This document shows, piece by piece, positions 33,101 to 48,100 of a stretch of 64,000 nucleotides of DNA. The stretch comes from Siniperca chuatsi (Eukaryota > Chordata > Actinopteri > Centrarchiformes > Sinipercidae), in NCBI RefSeq assembly GCF_020085105.1, contig NC_058056.1:12708929-12772928 (forward strand). Direction: 5' to 3'. A program made the translations under genes and the position numbers. The notes under the pieces were generated by a model. It made no database searches. It was not told where the DNA came from and saw only the letters and a program-made list of their open reading frames with translations. Every line of letters begins with the position of its first letter. The first letter of the stretch is position 1.

Positions 33101-36100
33101 AAAGATAGGTGGTCCACAAATTACACATCTTCTTTCCTGGCTTTCACCTCCTCGTCACTGTATCTCTGTCTTGTATTAGCTTAGTTACAACAAAGGAAAA
33201 AAAGCAAAGCTCGGAGGTTTACATAGTTTGTTACATACGCTACTAATATTAAGTCAAGTGACACCTAGGTCTCACTCACACCCCTCTTAAAGTCCCAATA
33301 TTCCCATTACTGAAACCAGTAATGAGATCTGTTCTTAATGCAGATTGTTTATGGTTTGTGTAGACATGGTGTTACACTACAAGTGAGAATTAAGTCTCAA
33401 TGGAAAGCTCTTCAGTATGTTAATTATAATATTCAGATTCAACAAACTAAATCAGTAAGATTATATTTTTTATTCCAATTGATGGAAACAAGACCTGCAA
33501 GCCTCTCTGTGAAGCTGTATTTACACCCAGCGGTGCTTTCAGCTAACTGCTAACATCAGCATGCTAACATGCTCACAATGACAATGCTAACATGCTGATG
33601 TTTAGCAGGTATAATGTTCACCATATTCTAGTTTAGCCTGTTAGCATGCTAACATTTGCACTAAAACCGAATCAGGTTTATTACCAAGTAGGTTTTCACA
33701 AATAAGTAATTTGCTTTGGTATTTTGATGCATAACAATAAACACAGTAAGACAAAATCAAATTTTTTTAAAAAAATAAGTACTACAAAAGTCAAGAAATA
33801 TAAATCTAAAATCGAAAAATTTACAATAAAAATATGAAAAAAGTATGTACAATATATCAGTTTTTAAAATGAAAGAGCTGTACAGTTTGTGCAGGAATGT
33901 GCAAAATATTGACCAAGATGTGGAGACTGTATGTAACATGTAGTGTCTATGGGAGAGGATAAGAGTCCGTGCCCATTGTTGATGAGGCCAGCTGCGGGAC
34001 GGGAAGAAACTGTTCTTGTGGCGTGAGGTTTTGATCCTGATGGACCGAAGCCTCCTGCCAGAGAGGAGTGTCTCAGGGTCCTGAAGGGATGGTAGCTGAT
34101 GTTCAGCTCCCACTTGAGGTCCTGGGTGATGATGGTTCCCAGGAAGCAGAAGGACTCCACAGTGTCGACTGGGGAGTGACACAGGGTGATGGGGGAGGTG
34201 GGGCTGGGTTCTTCCTGAAATCCACAACCATCTCCACTGTTTTAGGAGCGTTGAGCTCCAAGTTTTTCTGACTGCACCAGGTCACCAGGTGGTCAATCTC
34301 CCATCTGTAGGCGGACTCATCAACACCAGAGATGAGCCCAGTGAGGGTGGTGTCATCTGCAAACTTCAGGAGCTTGACAGACTGATGACTGGAAATGCAG
34401 CTGTTGGTGTACAGGGAGAAGAGTAGAGGGGAAAGGACAGGGGAACCTGTGCTGATGGTCTGGGAGTCTGGGATGTGTTTCCCCAGCGTTGCGTGCTGCC
34501 TCCTGTCAGACAGGAAGTCTGTGATCCACCTGCAGGGCACACTCAGCTGGGAGAGCTTGTCCTGCAGCACAGCCGGGATGATGGTATTAATGACGGAGTT
34601 AAAATCCACAAACAGAATCCTGGCACAGGTTCCTGAGGAATCCAGGTGCTGAAGGATGAAGTGGAGGGCCATGTTTACTGCATCGTCTACAGACCTGTTG
34701 GCTCTGTAGGCAAACTGCAGGGGGTCAGGGTGACTGGTCTGTAGTCATTAAGTCCTGTGGTCCTTGTTTTGTTGGGGACGGGGATGATGGTGGAGATCAT
34801 GAAGCAGGCTGGTACGTGGCATGTCTCCAGTGAGGTGTAAAAGATATCTGTGAACGCCGGAGACAGCTGATCGGCACAGTGCTTCAGGGTGGAGGGAGAG
34901 ACAGTACAGGAAGTACAACTGAGGGAATGTCATCAGTTTTGCAGGTATTTGGTCATAAACCAAAGTATATTTTGACCTTGATGATGGCAGCAGATGAAAA
35001 GTTGCAGGATCACAAAAGTGACTACGATTCATCCTGAGAGGGATATGAATTGGTGCCAATCCATCCAGTAGATGTGGAGATATTTTGAAGGATAAGTGAC
35101 TTTGACCTGCTAGTGGCGGAATAGGAAAAGTTAGGAGATCACCAAATCACCAAAGATCACCAAAAATTATTAGGATTTATTCTCTGGGCATCATGGATGT
35201 CTGTACAAAATTTCATGGGAAGCCATCTACTGCAGTAGTTTGGACCAAAGGGGTGGACCAACAGACTGACCAACATGGCCATCCCTACAGCATGGCTAAA
35301 AGAATCACACCAAAAGTAAACTGTATTATATCATTGTCACGCAAGGTTCATCTGCACACATAATAATGTTTGAATGCTTGAAATTAACTACCAAGACAAA
35401 ACAGATAGGATATTGTTGACGAGTGACAATTTTTAAAGCTGTGTGAGATCAGAGTGATAACCTGACACAGGGTTCATATTCTGTTTCATAAAAGACTCAG
35501 TAGCCTATAATTTATTATTTATAGTTTAGATCCATTTCCAAGGCACTGGCAAGGATAAACAGTAGATTAGTCTATTGTGCGAGTCAAATTGTTGTAATGA
35601 TTCACTTCTTGGAGACTAAGGGAATAATGTTTCTTGACCTTGACAGACTCCAGTGATTGTTCTAATACATTCCCATATTTGTGCTTCTTCAAAGGGAATG
35701 TGTGATAGCTTTAACTCAATATGAGGTTAGACTGAGTGACTTCCAAACAGAGCAGGGGAGAGAGACCTGGGTTCAGCTTATCTGAATATCAACAAAAAGC
35801 TGGTAATTGGCTCTCCTCGGAGTAGCCACTTGACATGCTGCTGAAGATCTCCAATAATCACATCACCTGTCTGGGTCACAAGACTGCTGGGAGGCCACAA
35901 AGATCTAGACTTTGTTTTCTTTAAGTATGAAAAACACGTCAAACATAATTATCAAATGAATGCCTTGGAATTTGATGTTGCGTTAGTGTCACGCGTTGAT
36001 ATAAAGTGCAGCATTGTAAATACAGAGGATTACGCTGATGGCCAAGTACAGCTTGACTACAGAATAAATGTTAATCAAAACAGAGAAAAAGCTCATTCGT

Positions 36101-39100
36101 GCATGATATGACAATTCCTGAGAAGCTGTCCTTGTTTTACCTTATGGTTCAGATTTTGCTTTCTCACAATACGAAGACAAATTATTTGCCAATTGCCATG
36201 AGCAAAACCATCATTAGTAGTTTATTTGTATGACATTCATATAACTTTAGTCAAGCATGCATTTCACATTCATTAAGTGGTTATTGATATCCTGTGATCA
36301 ATTTTATGATTTCAAATAGAAGCAATACATTCCATCCTGAGGTTGTCATGGCGTTTGAGTGTGAAACAGCTGCAGAGGTTGATGGATGATCCGCTGTTGT
36401 CCAAAGTGACGAAATAGGAAAAATTGAGAGGATTATTTTATGTTGATAATTCAAAACAAATCTTGGATGCCTAACACTCAGCAATACTGAGTGTGTTATA
36501 TCTTGACGTTCCCATTAAAAGGAACATATAATTCTATCATGCCAATCATATTAGTTTGTTAGACAGTGGAGGGAGCCATTGAGATTGGTAGCCTGGAGCT
36601 TCTTCTCTGCTCCAATATTGGTTACATCTGTGGTGCGATTTGCCAAATATAACAGCTGGATCCTCTCATACAGGCACATTCTCAGATACATCTCCTAAAC
36701 AACAAGAAAACAAGACAAATGACTAGGTCACCCTTATGTATAAGTGTTCTCTTGTATCCTGCTGCAATAATTGTATCTTATACATGGCAAGGGGGTGTGC
36801 CAGTCCATTGTTTGCTTCAGGTTACTTCTTAGATTAGGTGTTTAGGAAGACTGCCTGAAACCAGACCAAGAACTGCTGAGACAGCTTGACGATCTTGTTC
36901 ACACACTGAAGACAAGCTAAACAGGGACAACATACTCTGGGACAGCTAATCCAAGTAAGTGTCAACAGTAAAATCAAACATGCTACTGCATACTCCAAAT
37001 AAACTAATTCGTACACCGTGTTGTCTTTTCAACCAAGTTCTTCATACATTTTTCGACCTAGCTAAAATCAAAAGTAGATGGAGAAGCTACATGTCATAAG
37101 AAAGACTTCTGGGCATTTTTTGCAAACATGATGCAAAGAGTTACACAAATCAAACAAAGGAAAGAAATACTCAATGGGTTTGTCTTTAAAAACACTTATG
37201 TGAGGTGGACGCTAGCCAACATTTCAAACAGCAGTTTGTTTTATTATGCAGTAGCCACAAAACGGCTCATTGGCCTGGATCCGGGGGCCTTTGTTATATT
37301 AAAAAAAATGTCTGTTGGTCACATTAAGCCTTTAAAAAAAAGGCTACACAAATAATGAAAACAGCATGTTTTTCTTATACACTGAGTTACCATTTTATGT
37401 GATAATCTAATGCAATCCAATACAATAGCCCTGTCATAATTCTATACTACTAAAGTAATTATTCAAATCTATAATAAACTGTAGTCATTTTGTAGTTAGT
37501 GGCAGTGTAGTCGTGTATTGGAGTACATTACTTTAAAAATCCACTCCATTTACATCAGAGAACAGAATGCAAGAACTTTTCAATATAATGCAATACAGTA
37601 CAATATAGGTCTATTAAAAAAATGCCATAAATGTGACACTGTGGCAACAAAAACTGAACATTCACAACCATTGTTGTGGATTTAATTAGATTATAAAGAT
37701 GTATCTGATTATTAGTAACTCAGTGTGACTCCTTATAATACATTAATAGTCTACTTGAAAGAAGAAGAAATTGATTCCTATTGACTGGAAAATATACTCC
37801 CCAGCGTTTGCGGACAATACGTCTTGTTAACGACCTTTGGCTATACATTGCAAAGAGACAGTGCTGTTATGATGAAAGGGGCCAGCCATGCTGACTCACC
37901 CAGAGATGGCTGGTGTTGTTCAGAACAGCACGCTCCTCTCTTTCTCTTTCTATGTCTCTCTGCAAATCTGAAGTATAGTAGGAGCTCTGGCTGTGCCACG
38001 TGGACCCAGGCTACCTGCCAAGGCCTGTCCACATGCCTTGCCACGAGCACTCCCTGTGAGAACTCGGGAGTAAGCATTTCGGAAGCTATGGCTGAGAGTC
38101 TCTTCACTCCTCTCTTTTTCTCATATTTCTTTCTGTCTCTTAGATTGACATTTTGCCCAGCTATGACCTGCAGTCATACTGACACTTATGTAAGCAAGGT
38201 AATGCAAACAAATATTTTTGATCCTGCACCACTCGTCTTGCACAAAGGCATAGTCTAACTCTTAACATTGTAATTCCTCCCCCTCCCTCCTCTGCAAACT
38301 TAGACCACAAATCGATCTAAGAGACAATGTGAGGGTTTTTATATCACCATCTTGAAAATGTCCCAGATATGAAATTTCCAAGTTGTCCCCTTCCAGAGGT
38401 CATGTTTTTACATCAGTATTTTGGATCTGTGGTAGATGACTTGGTGATTGCTGAACATTCCTGAAGTATTAGAAGATTCACTATTGGGTCATCTGGGCTT
38501 TATACTTGCTTTTTTTTTTCCAGAACTGAGGGTGGTCTGGAGCAATCACTGTTGCATAGATCAAAACCACAATCTACAATCAAAAAAGCATGTTGAATGT
38601 GATACTGGGTTAAAATATCCACGTCACCTGTGTGTTCTCAGAATCTTAACATAATGCAACGAGCAATCAAAGGTCAAAACATTTTTGATCTGCTTGAAGT
38701 TTTCCCTGTTTGGGTTGTGGAAGAAAATCTTGCATTTGTGATCCCTCCAAACCATTGTAAATATTTCACAGTCTATGGCTTTTACTGTGGTTAAGAGAGA
38801 CTCATACGTTCATCTCCACCCAGCATCACTTCACTAATATAAGGTAATTTTAGTGTTTGCCAAGTAATGACACAGACAAAATAAATTTGAACAAAGAGAC
38901 AGACCATGTTAAATATTTATTAAAAGAATCTGGAGGGAAAAAAAGCTCAAGCATCTTTTTGCACTTCTTGTCCCCCAGTGATACATGCTGTGTACTGTCA
39001 GGCACAATATCTGACCTAGATTCCAGCTGCTAAAAGTCTTGTTCAATAAGGTGGTACTTTTTCAATGATGAGAGATGAAATACAGGACTGTGAGCATTGT

Positions 39101-42100
39101 CAGTGCGATGTTTAAAAGAATGACTTGCCAGCTAACAGTTAGCCTGTTTGTGTGTGAAACACACAGTCAGGCTAGCTGTTGTTTTTTACACTTCAGTTTT
39201 TGTACAAATTAAACAAATGAGATACAACGTGGTAATGAGCTTAAAAGTGTAGTCAAACAGAAGGTGTAGCAAATTTTTGCCTTGCCACTTCACACAAATT
39301 TGACTGCTGGACCGTTTGTGCAGTCCTTGTTGATTCACCAATGAATACTGGCCAGACGTTAGCTGTAAGCTAGCTAAAAACGGACGCACCAACTGTGTCT
39401 GTGTTAGTCTGCCTGCCTGCCTGTGTTCAGGTCTGCCTCTGACTCATCATTTCAAAGTTAGAGGTGCTTTTAGGCAGATTTTGTAACCTTCGGACAAAGC
39501 CAGGCTAGCTGTTCCCCCCTATTTATAGTCTTTGTGCTAAACATAAGAGTGGTATTGATCGTCTCTCTCGTCAAGAAAACAAATAAGCGCATTTCCCAAA
39601 ATTATTCCTTTAAAATATGTTGAGCTCTGCCATGCACTAAAATACCAGGAATAGTGGGTTTTGATAATGTTCTAAAATGTTTTAATGTTATCTAATTTGG
39701 ATCAAAGAGACAGGAGATCAGTGAATATTTTAAGCATTGTTTATTGTTAGTAGATGATTTTGTGACTAATCCACTGTGGAGTGTCATAATGAGTGGAACA
39801 GTTAAAAGTTAGATCTCGACCATGGAAGGGAAAAAATCTCTCTAAACCACTTAACATAACTGCTGCTGTGGATAACACCAGTGGGAGAGGCGTTTATAAG
39901 AAGACAATAATCTGGGTCTCATAGGAATTTTAGGGTGGGAAGGGTGTGGAGTCTATTCTTTTTAGCCAAGTTAACCTTGTGAAAAACACCAAGCATGCCA
40001 CATGTCAAACCTGACATCTCAGTTCTCACCATGCAGCTGTAAAGAGATACTCCTGCAGAATATGTAAGCCACAAAGGCCGCAAAGATGATATTAGGCTTT
40101 TTGTATTAGCATACACATTTTCATGCTAATACACTTTAAAAAAACACCTCCATTCACTGCTAAGTTGGTTACCAGTGTGTTAAGGGCTGACTGCAGGACT
40201 CAAACCCAAACTTCAGCCAGGGGTAAGGAACAAAACATAGTCACATCCTTTTCTGTTGTGAATTAGCATATTTTCAATATTTCAGTAGGGACATGAACAT
40301 CGTATTCCAGAGAAGACAGTTTCTTCTTTAGCGCAGAGGATAAGATGTCTTTTGTCTTCCTGCTGTCATCACTATTAAAGAGAAATATATTGTTCTGTTA
40401 AAAATTACACTGCCGTTTTTTTGTTTTTTTTTATTTCTAGTTCTGGTTTTATTTTGACGCCAAGGCACATGTATATTACATGTATACTGTCTGTACCACA
40501 TTTCTGAACATTATGACTATGATAAGGTCAGCTGGTATCCTGACTTTCTATCATGAATTCTAATGCAGCTGTTAGGGTTGAGCAAAAAGGACCCAAATGC
40601 AGAATTCCAGGCAGGCAGGTTTCAGAAAGAAAAGCGAGCTTTAATAAGAAAAGCTGATTTCCACAAAACAGGCAGGCAACAAAAACAGAGGGAGCAGGCT
40701 AAAGCAGAATCAAAAAACAAAGGAGACATACAAAAACTAAACTAAACTCAAACTGGAATGGCATGAGAGACACAGGAATACTGAGCAAACACAGAACTGG
40801 GGAACAGACGCAGACAACCTGACAGCTGGCACAAGCAAGACACATGGACTAAATACACAGGTGAGGGAAAGATAACTAGACACAGGTGAAACTAATCAGG
40901 GCAGGGCAAACAATCAAAACTGGTGGGAAAAGACACAAAGGCAGGAAGTAAAGTGCAAAACACAAGAGGAGAGGTGAGTATTACAAAATAAAACAGGAAA
41001 TGACTAAACTCAAGACCCAAAATCATGACAGCCACTCACACTTGATGATATAAAATTATATAAGAACTAACCTACACTTTAGATGAATATAACATGACAT
41101 AAGCTTTTCCACAGCTGTTTATTTATATGACCGGACCAAATAAGATGAATTTGCAAACTATCTGCTGACCACATTGTGTTGGTCAAAAGGGCGTTTTCTG
41201 CCCAAAACTCTGCTCTCTCACTTAACATTTGCTGTTGTTAATATCACGGGTGCTCATCAGCAACCACACAGTGGGACTAAGTGACCTCATAGTCTGACAT
41301 CAAAATATAGCTGACCGACACACAACAAAGACACAGCTGGAGTTACTATGCAAACACAGCTGATGCCCTGCTGATTAGGAGAGGGATCGGATATAATCAA
41401 ATACAGTGGGACAGTGACTGAAAACCATATTGTATAATACTATTCATTCATTTTCATTGTAACCACACCTAAAAAAAAACACATTTAAGAGAATAGCATA
41501 TGTAATTCTGGTCTGTGAAACACACACAAACACTTACACGCCCATGTCACCAAACACCCAACACCAGCTTATTCTCATGACAGATTCCTCCTCTTCTGGC
41601 TTCAAACTGTGGGTGGTGCAGGCATTACCACACAGTGGTACAGTAGGAGGGGTGTACTGTACATTATTCCTACGTACCAACAGATGTTTTTAATGACAGA
41701 AAGACTATTTCAGCTGAAGCCTGAGAAAAGGGGAGAAAATGAAGAATGCAAAAGGAGCAATGCTGTCATAAGCACAATATTAACAACGTCCAAGCAAAAC
41801 ACTGTTCAAATAGTGTTTTTGATTCTATTCAATCCCAATCATTAAAGTAGGGTTTGTAGCTACCTGACCCTTTTCCTATCATCAAAAATCATCAAAAAGG
41901 AGCCAGAGGCAAAGAAAACAAGGCCTTTTCTAATCAACCCTTTCACCATGACTCACCGTGTGGCCATATGATGAGTGATACCGTGCTTCCACAAATACTG
42001 ATCATGTGGTTTATGGCATTACGACATGGATTATCATTCAGTCAGTGCAGTATAATGTGTACCTGCTGCTGCATTGCCTTATAGACATGGAAAGAGAAAA

Positions 42101-45100
42101 AACTTTAAACATAAATAGCTGGTCCCAGGGCACTGATATGTGCTTTATCGCTGAACATGCAAGTCTGACACCTAGAATCCACAGATGACCACCTCCGTCC
42201 AAGACATTTTCACATGTACAAAAAAATGTACTGTAAGGAGTAGTAGTAGATTGGCTGCAATAAGTGGGCTATAGGTCCTCCGTGCCAGTATACAGTAGTC
42301 TTTATTGTATATGTAGTAAGTCTTTCTGCATGTGTTAATATCTCCAAATGAAAGGGAAAGCCTTGTTCCTTTTCTGGAGCTGGCACTGCTCTACCTCCCC
42401 CAGCTCTGTAATTAGGTTCTGATGGGGGGCTGACTCTCCTCTGTGGCAGTATCCCGGCTGGTGCCAGGCCTCACAGACTGTATCCACCCTCACGGGCTCA
42501 AGCGAAGGACCCGCTTAGCCAGAGAAGCTACTCCTAAGGTGACTGAACAAGAATGCAAGAGCTGCTTTTTCCTCAGAATATCAATCACAACTTACTGGGA
42601 AAGTATGCCGCCAATTTCTGAGGATTCCGATTCAAGCCCTGACCGATCCTTTATGAGCGAGTGTACACTGGGGAGAGGTGAATAACTCCCTCTTCCTTGT
42701 AAAATGTGACAGATGATCAATTTGACATAGCCAGAAAACAAGACACAACAGCAAACCTGGAAATCTAGGCCGTGATTTAATATCTTGGGGAAAAAGAGTT
42801 TCAGTGGTGTTGAAACAGAGATATGATGATCTTGTTTGTGTACATTAGAGACTGCCCTGGAATTAGCAGACAAACAAGCAGGTTCCTGCATTGCCGTCCA
42901 AATGGTTTCAGTTAAGAACTCGGACTGATGCAAGCTATTGCAGAGAAGAAAGCTAACCGCTAAACAAAAGCATATTTATTTTTATGACCACCTTTAAGAT
43001 TTACGGGCACTGATGTGGACTGAATAACTGGCTCTAAAAGAGATTTATTATCAGTGCAGTCTATCTTTAATATATGCCACAACAGTGAGGGTAAGGAAAC
43101 AGCTACTTTTCAAGCCATACAGGTGTGGTGTTCACCAACCTTTCACTTCTTATATAATAAACTGCATGAAAACACTAAAATATAGTGAATTTAATTTTTT
43201 TTGTCATGTTAGCAGTCTGAAGGTGAATCATCTGCAAGCAGATACACAGATACAAATAATTTGTGTCATTGTTTAATTCATATTTTATATCATTTGAAAA
43301 GGAATGCCTGCATTAGCTATTTCAGCACTAATGGAGATCAGATGATGGAGGGATGATGGAGAATTTTACTTTCCCAAATACTATTTTAACCAGGCAAGAT
43401 GATTAAACGGTGGGAAGAGAGGGGAAGTAGGCTACATAAAGTAACACATCCAGCTGCCCAGTAATATCACAGTTTTCGTAATATTGGCTGAAAAACCACT
43501 CCACATCAAGTGGGAAGAGCACAAGGGAGGATGGTCTTATTTTGAAAAATAGTCAAACAGTCACAATTATTGAGGAATGACTGTGACTCACAGTCAGGAA
43601 CCTGAGTTTCAAACACAATGACTGAGTGTTATACTCATTCACCCTAAACACCAGTTCAGCCATTACCACTGTTTTAAATACTAGTTCATGAAATATGGGA
43701 GTTTCAAGTCATGTCTTCATCTAAACACTCCCCAAGATAACCTATTGATCATGTACGCTGGTTGGGCTCAATCAATTCTCAGTGAAATTGATTGAAATTA
43801 AATTGTGTAGTGATCGAGTGCAGCACATCATGCCGCTAGAGCTGCAATTATTTACTAATTCGAGTAATCTACCAAATATTTTTTTGATTAACTGATCAAT
43901 CATTTTGTCTATGAAATGTCAGAAAACAGTGAAAGATGTCCATCACGATTTCTCAGAACCCAAAGTGTCCGACCAACAGTCCAGAACCAAAAGATACTCA
44001 GTTTACTATCATAATAAACCAGCAACACATTTGAGAAGTTAGAACCAGTAAGTGTTTGCCATTTTGGTTTAAAAAATGACTTAAAGACTAATCAATCACC
44101 AAAATAGCTGCCAATTAATTTTCTGATTAATCGAATAATCGTTTCAGTTCTACACGTTGCACACATTTTACATATTATTGATCATATACTTATTTCAAAG
44201 CTACATCCCACTCAAGACAGTTGGAAAATTGAGAATCCTTATTATCTAAGCAGACACTTAAAGAGCACAACATAAATGACCTCAGTGCCTCAACTTCAAA
44301 TGTTAAGCTTCGTTTTACTGCCATTTGCTCATAACATCAGATGAATGACTGAGTAAATTTACAGTGGAAATGTGAAATAATTAGCCCAGCAACATAAATA
44401 TTCTGAACATTATGACAAAGATCATATGCTATTCCAGCACTGGGATTCAAGTACTGCAGTTTTTCCTTGTCTACATCCAGTAGTGATAGTAGAAAATGGC
44501 ACCCTAGGTTCGCAAAACTGCGTTGTAAAGTTTTTACGACTTAAAAAACATCACTTTCAACTGACAGGCTACGCAAAATGATGAGCATGCCATCTGGCCT
44601 TTAAATTGTAGTGAGATAAGGTCCTGAGATAACTCACTGAGCTCACGTCTAGGAGCGGGCCCACACCCAGGACCAGGAAATTTTTTTACAGTTAAAAAAA
44701 TATCTGTTAAGTTGGTTCTCCGCTGTCTGATGTGGTAGTGATGTACAGATCATACTCTAAACCCGGACGATGTACAGTGTTTAAAGGGTGAGCGCTATGA
44801 GTTGGTGCAAAGTTAATTCAAAATGTATTAAATATATGCATGCTCAGGAGATGGACAGAATCAGCAGTCTAAATGGACAAAAAATAATTTGCATAAACCA
44901 ACCAATGAATCAACTGAACATGTTACACTAAAATATTATAAATGCTTAAATGTATCAAATTTAACATTGCTGAAGTGGAAATAACATAATCTTTATTTAA
45001 AGTTTAATAGCAGCAAATAATGCACAACAGGCTTTATAGTAAGGCCTTCATATGGAAATGTGGAAAAGTGGATGGAAAAGTGAGGCAACTCTCAGTTCCA

Positions 45101-48100
45101 AATTACACCAGCAGCTTACACAATACTATTTTTACCCACTTACGAATAGGGGTGTGACTCCCTGAGGGTCAATAACAAAAGATTTTACAAGATGTTGCCA
45201 TTGATGCCCTACTGAGCTGACCTTGTAATAAGACTTAATGACCTCATCTCAGAGCAGTCCTGGATGGTGTCTGCAGGAGTTAATGGCATTCTATTTAAAC
45301 CCATTGCTGTTATAATGTAGACATTAGTGCTGTTGGAAACATACCTGGGACATGCTAAGGTTTTTGTATGAGCTTTGCACTGAGAGAAATTCTTCGACAG
45401 GAAGGAGAAGGCGAATTTTGGAGTCGATGTCAATCAGCTGCTCCAGGTCAGAGGGCTCTGGGGTGTAACCCTGGTCTGTCAGGACTGACACAGCCCACAT
45501 GTCCTCCTGGAAGAGAATCAGTGCTGAAATAAGTCAAGGCCCACAGGGTATAAGCCTACTTCATTTTGTGGCAACCTAAATAGGGGACTGATAAACATTA
45601 TCTATCTATTGCTAATTTAGCAACTTTGTAACAGTGATGTCTGAAACAAGGAAGAGGTACAAGTCTGACTCTAGCACTTGGTATTCACTTCTGGATGGTG
45701 AACAGGGTGCTGATCACTTTTCTCCACGCTGCGAGCCAACTATATAGTCAAATGCCAACATTTTGACAATTGCCTCTTCCTCACAGTGACTGTCTATCCC
45801 AATGAGACTTCCCTTATATCCTACGGGAAACAGTGGGTGGGTGGTGAGCTCATCACAGCCCAGTGGTGAGATAAGATCTTGCAGTAAGGCTTTCATGCCA
45901 AAGAAGATCACAACTCTGCAAAGAACACAGCTGTGACCTCTGAACGCTGTGAAGGGGGAGCAGAAGAAAACTGGCAGAAAACAACAGCAAGCATTGGGGT
46001 CTATCAACTAGATAGAGCACCACACAAAGCCAAAATTTAACAAATGACATTCACAAAGTCTTATGACATTGATTTGTGTTTTGTATTTGTAGATCTATTC
46101 TGATCGAGCTAATGTTTTAACCTTTGCAGTGGTTTATTTGGATGTGACAGAATACCTCAATCCCAGACTTCAGACAGGCCTGGATTTGTCCTTTGTGTCC
46201 ACATGCACATCTTTTGACCATTGCATGAAAATATGAGTTGTTAAACAGACATAACATGAAACTATCATGGACAGAATGACAGAATCCCACCATCACTTAC
46301 AATGGGATACAGGAACTCATAGACAAGATGTAAGCTGTAGAGCAAAGTTATACTTTTATCCTTGACTCAGCACTACTCTCGTTTGTACAGTAAATATGAA
46401 GCTACAGCCAGCAGCTGGTTAGCTTAGCTTAGCATATAAACTAGAAACAGGGTGGAACAGTTTGTTTTTACACTTGTTTTTTGTACAGATTAAATAAATG
46501 GGACATAACGTGGTAATTAGCAAGCTTTAGAGGTGCTATCTTAGAAGGATTTTGTTACCTTTGGACAGAGCCAGGCTAGCTGTTTTCTTCTGTTTCCAGT
46601 CTTTATGCTAAGCTACAGTAAGCTAATTGTCTCCTGGCTCTAGTTTCATATTTTGCGTGAGAAATGGTATTGATCTTTTCATCTAACTCTCAAGTCTTTA
46701 TGCTAAGCTAAGTTAACTGGCTGTTGGCTGCAGCTTTACAGGCCTTTGAATGCCCTTAATGGTTTTATGCATCACTTTTAGTCCTCTATATTTTAAAAAT
46801 TTACCAATTTATTTTGTGTATGTGATAGGGTTTTTATGCTACCATGTTATGTGATTTTATTCTTTCTATATTAAATTATTGTACAGCACTTTGGTCAACT
46901 CTGGTTGTTTTTAAATGTGCTTTATAAATAAACTTGATTTGATTTGATTTGATCCATGTAATGTCAGTAAAAGAGATTACATCCACTACTGCAGCACCAA
47001 AATGTTCTATGATTACTGACTGCTACTGATTTACTGCCTCAGGTTACCAGAACTACACAAAACTGTGAAGCCTGTTAGGACAAGAGTCAGTAATATCAAA
47101 AAAGGTGTGTGAGGCAAACAGTGAGCAGCAGCTTGAGGTTGATGTGTCCCGCGATTTTACCGAGAACTGGGTGAAGTCCTCAGAACTAAAGACGCATCAC
47201 TGCCAAAATCCTGGTGACATAAATAATGTGCTTGCCTTCCCGTTATGGCCACTCTAAAAGCATGCCTCACAATAACAGGAAGTCATCCTCCAGCCAATAA
47301 AAAACCCCAGAGCGTCTGCACTCCCCACAGTTTGGTATCTGCCACCACAATTACTGCAGTATTGTTCTAATAGAGCAGCAAGACATAAAAAAAAAACATT
47401 GGCAAGCTGTCCCATGGATGCAGAGCTGTCGGGGTCAAGCTAAATGGAACTGTATCTGAAAGGTAAGTATGTTCCTTCTTGCTTCCCAACAGGCTTCATC
47501 CCATCTGACTTCAAACTGGCCTTGCAGCTGCCAAAAAAGGCTATTAAAGCAAATTAAAACTGACAATAAAAACATTGGAAATTAGGATGGTGAAGGTGGG
47601 TTCACAGTGAAACAGCCTACTGCTCCAGGTGGCATGTGACTCAAATGAATCATCAAAGAAAAACGAGGCCTCAGTCTCTTTGCTTTAAGCTCTATCAGCA
47701 CACACTCACTGTGAGTGCAACTGTGGCTTATAGTAGGCCTATATGAAAGATCCTGGCCTCTGAATTTCACAGAAACACCACAGAGGGTTTCAAAACGTGA
47801 TTATAGAATGAATCCATAACGTGCGTACGCATTCCATGTGAACTGCTATGGCACTTGACATCTGGTTCATAATGTGAACTGTTTTGAGAAGACAAAATCT
47901 TCTGCCCAGAGTCCGTCTCAGCTGCCAAGCAGTCATCAAAACATGGATATCTGACCAGTGTTACTCTACGTGCTGTTCTGAGATTACTTAAAGAGATTTA
48001 GGTTACTTGAGCTTGAGGTTACTTTAAAAGAGTTTCCCCTCGCGGATCAATAAAGTATTTCTGATTCTGATTAATGTGTTTAACAGTGTCATTCAAAAGG

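Noticed and set aside
33545..33655. GCATGCTAACATGC palindromes as a regulatory hairpin array
   Set aside because: The repeated palindromes are part of a common dispersed fish repeat rather than a site specific to this locus.
34103..34672. Functional reverse transcriptase gene
   Set aside because: The conserved block before the FADD motif has lost residues, the frame breaks downstream and the 5' part is missing, so it is a dead LINE.
37824..38258. 144-codon plus-strand frame in fsip1 intron 8
   Set aside because: No domain, no splice partners and no repeat protein similarity. Chance is the simplest reading.
42443..42933. Overlapping frames on both strands in a less AT-rich block
   Set aside because: I considered a missing fsip1 exon, but no acceptor and donor pair gives the needed phase-0 exon, and the translations do not resemble FSIP1.
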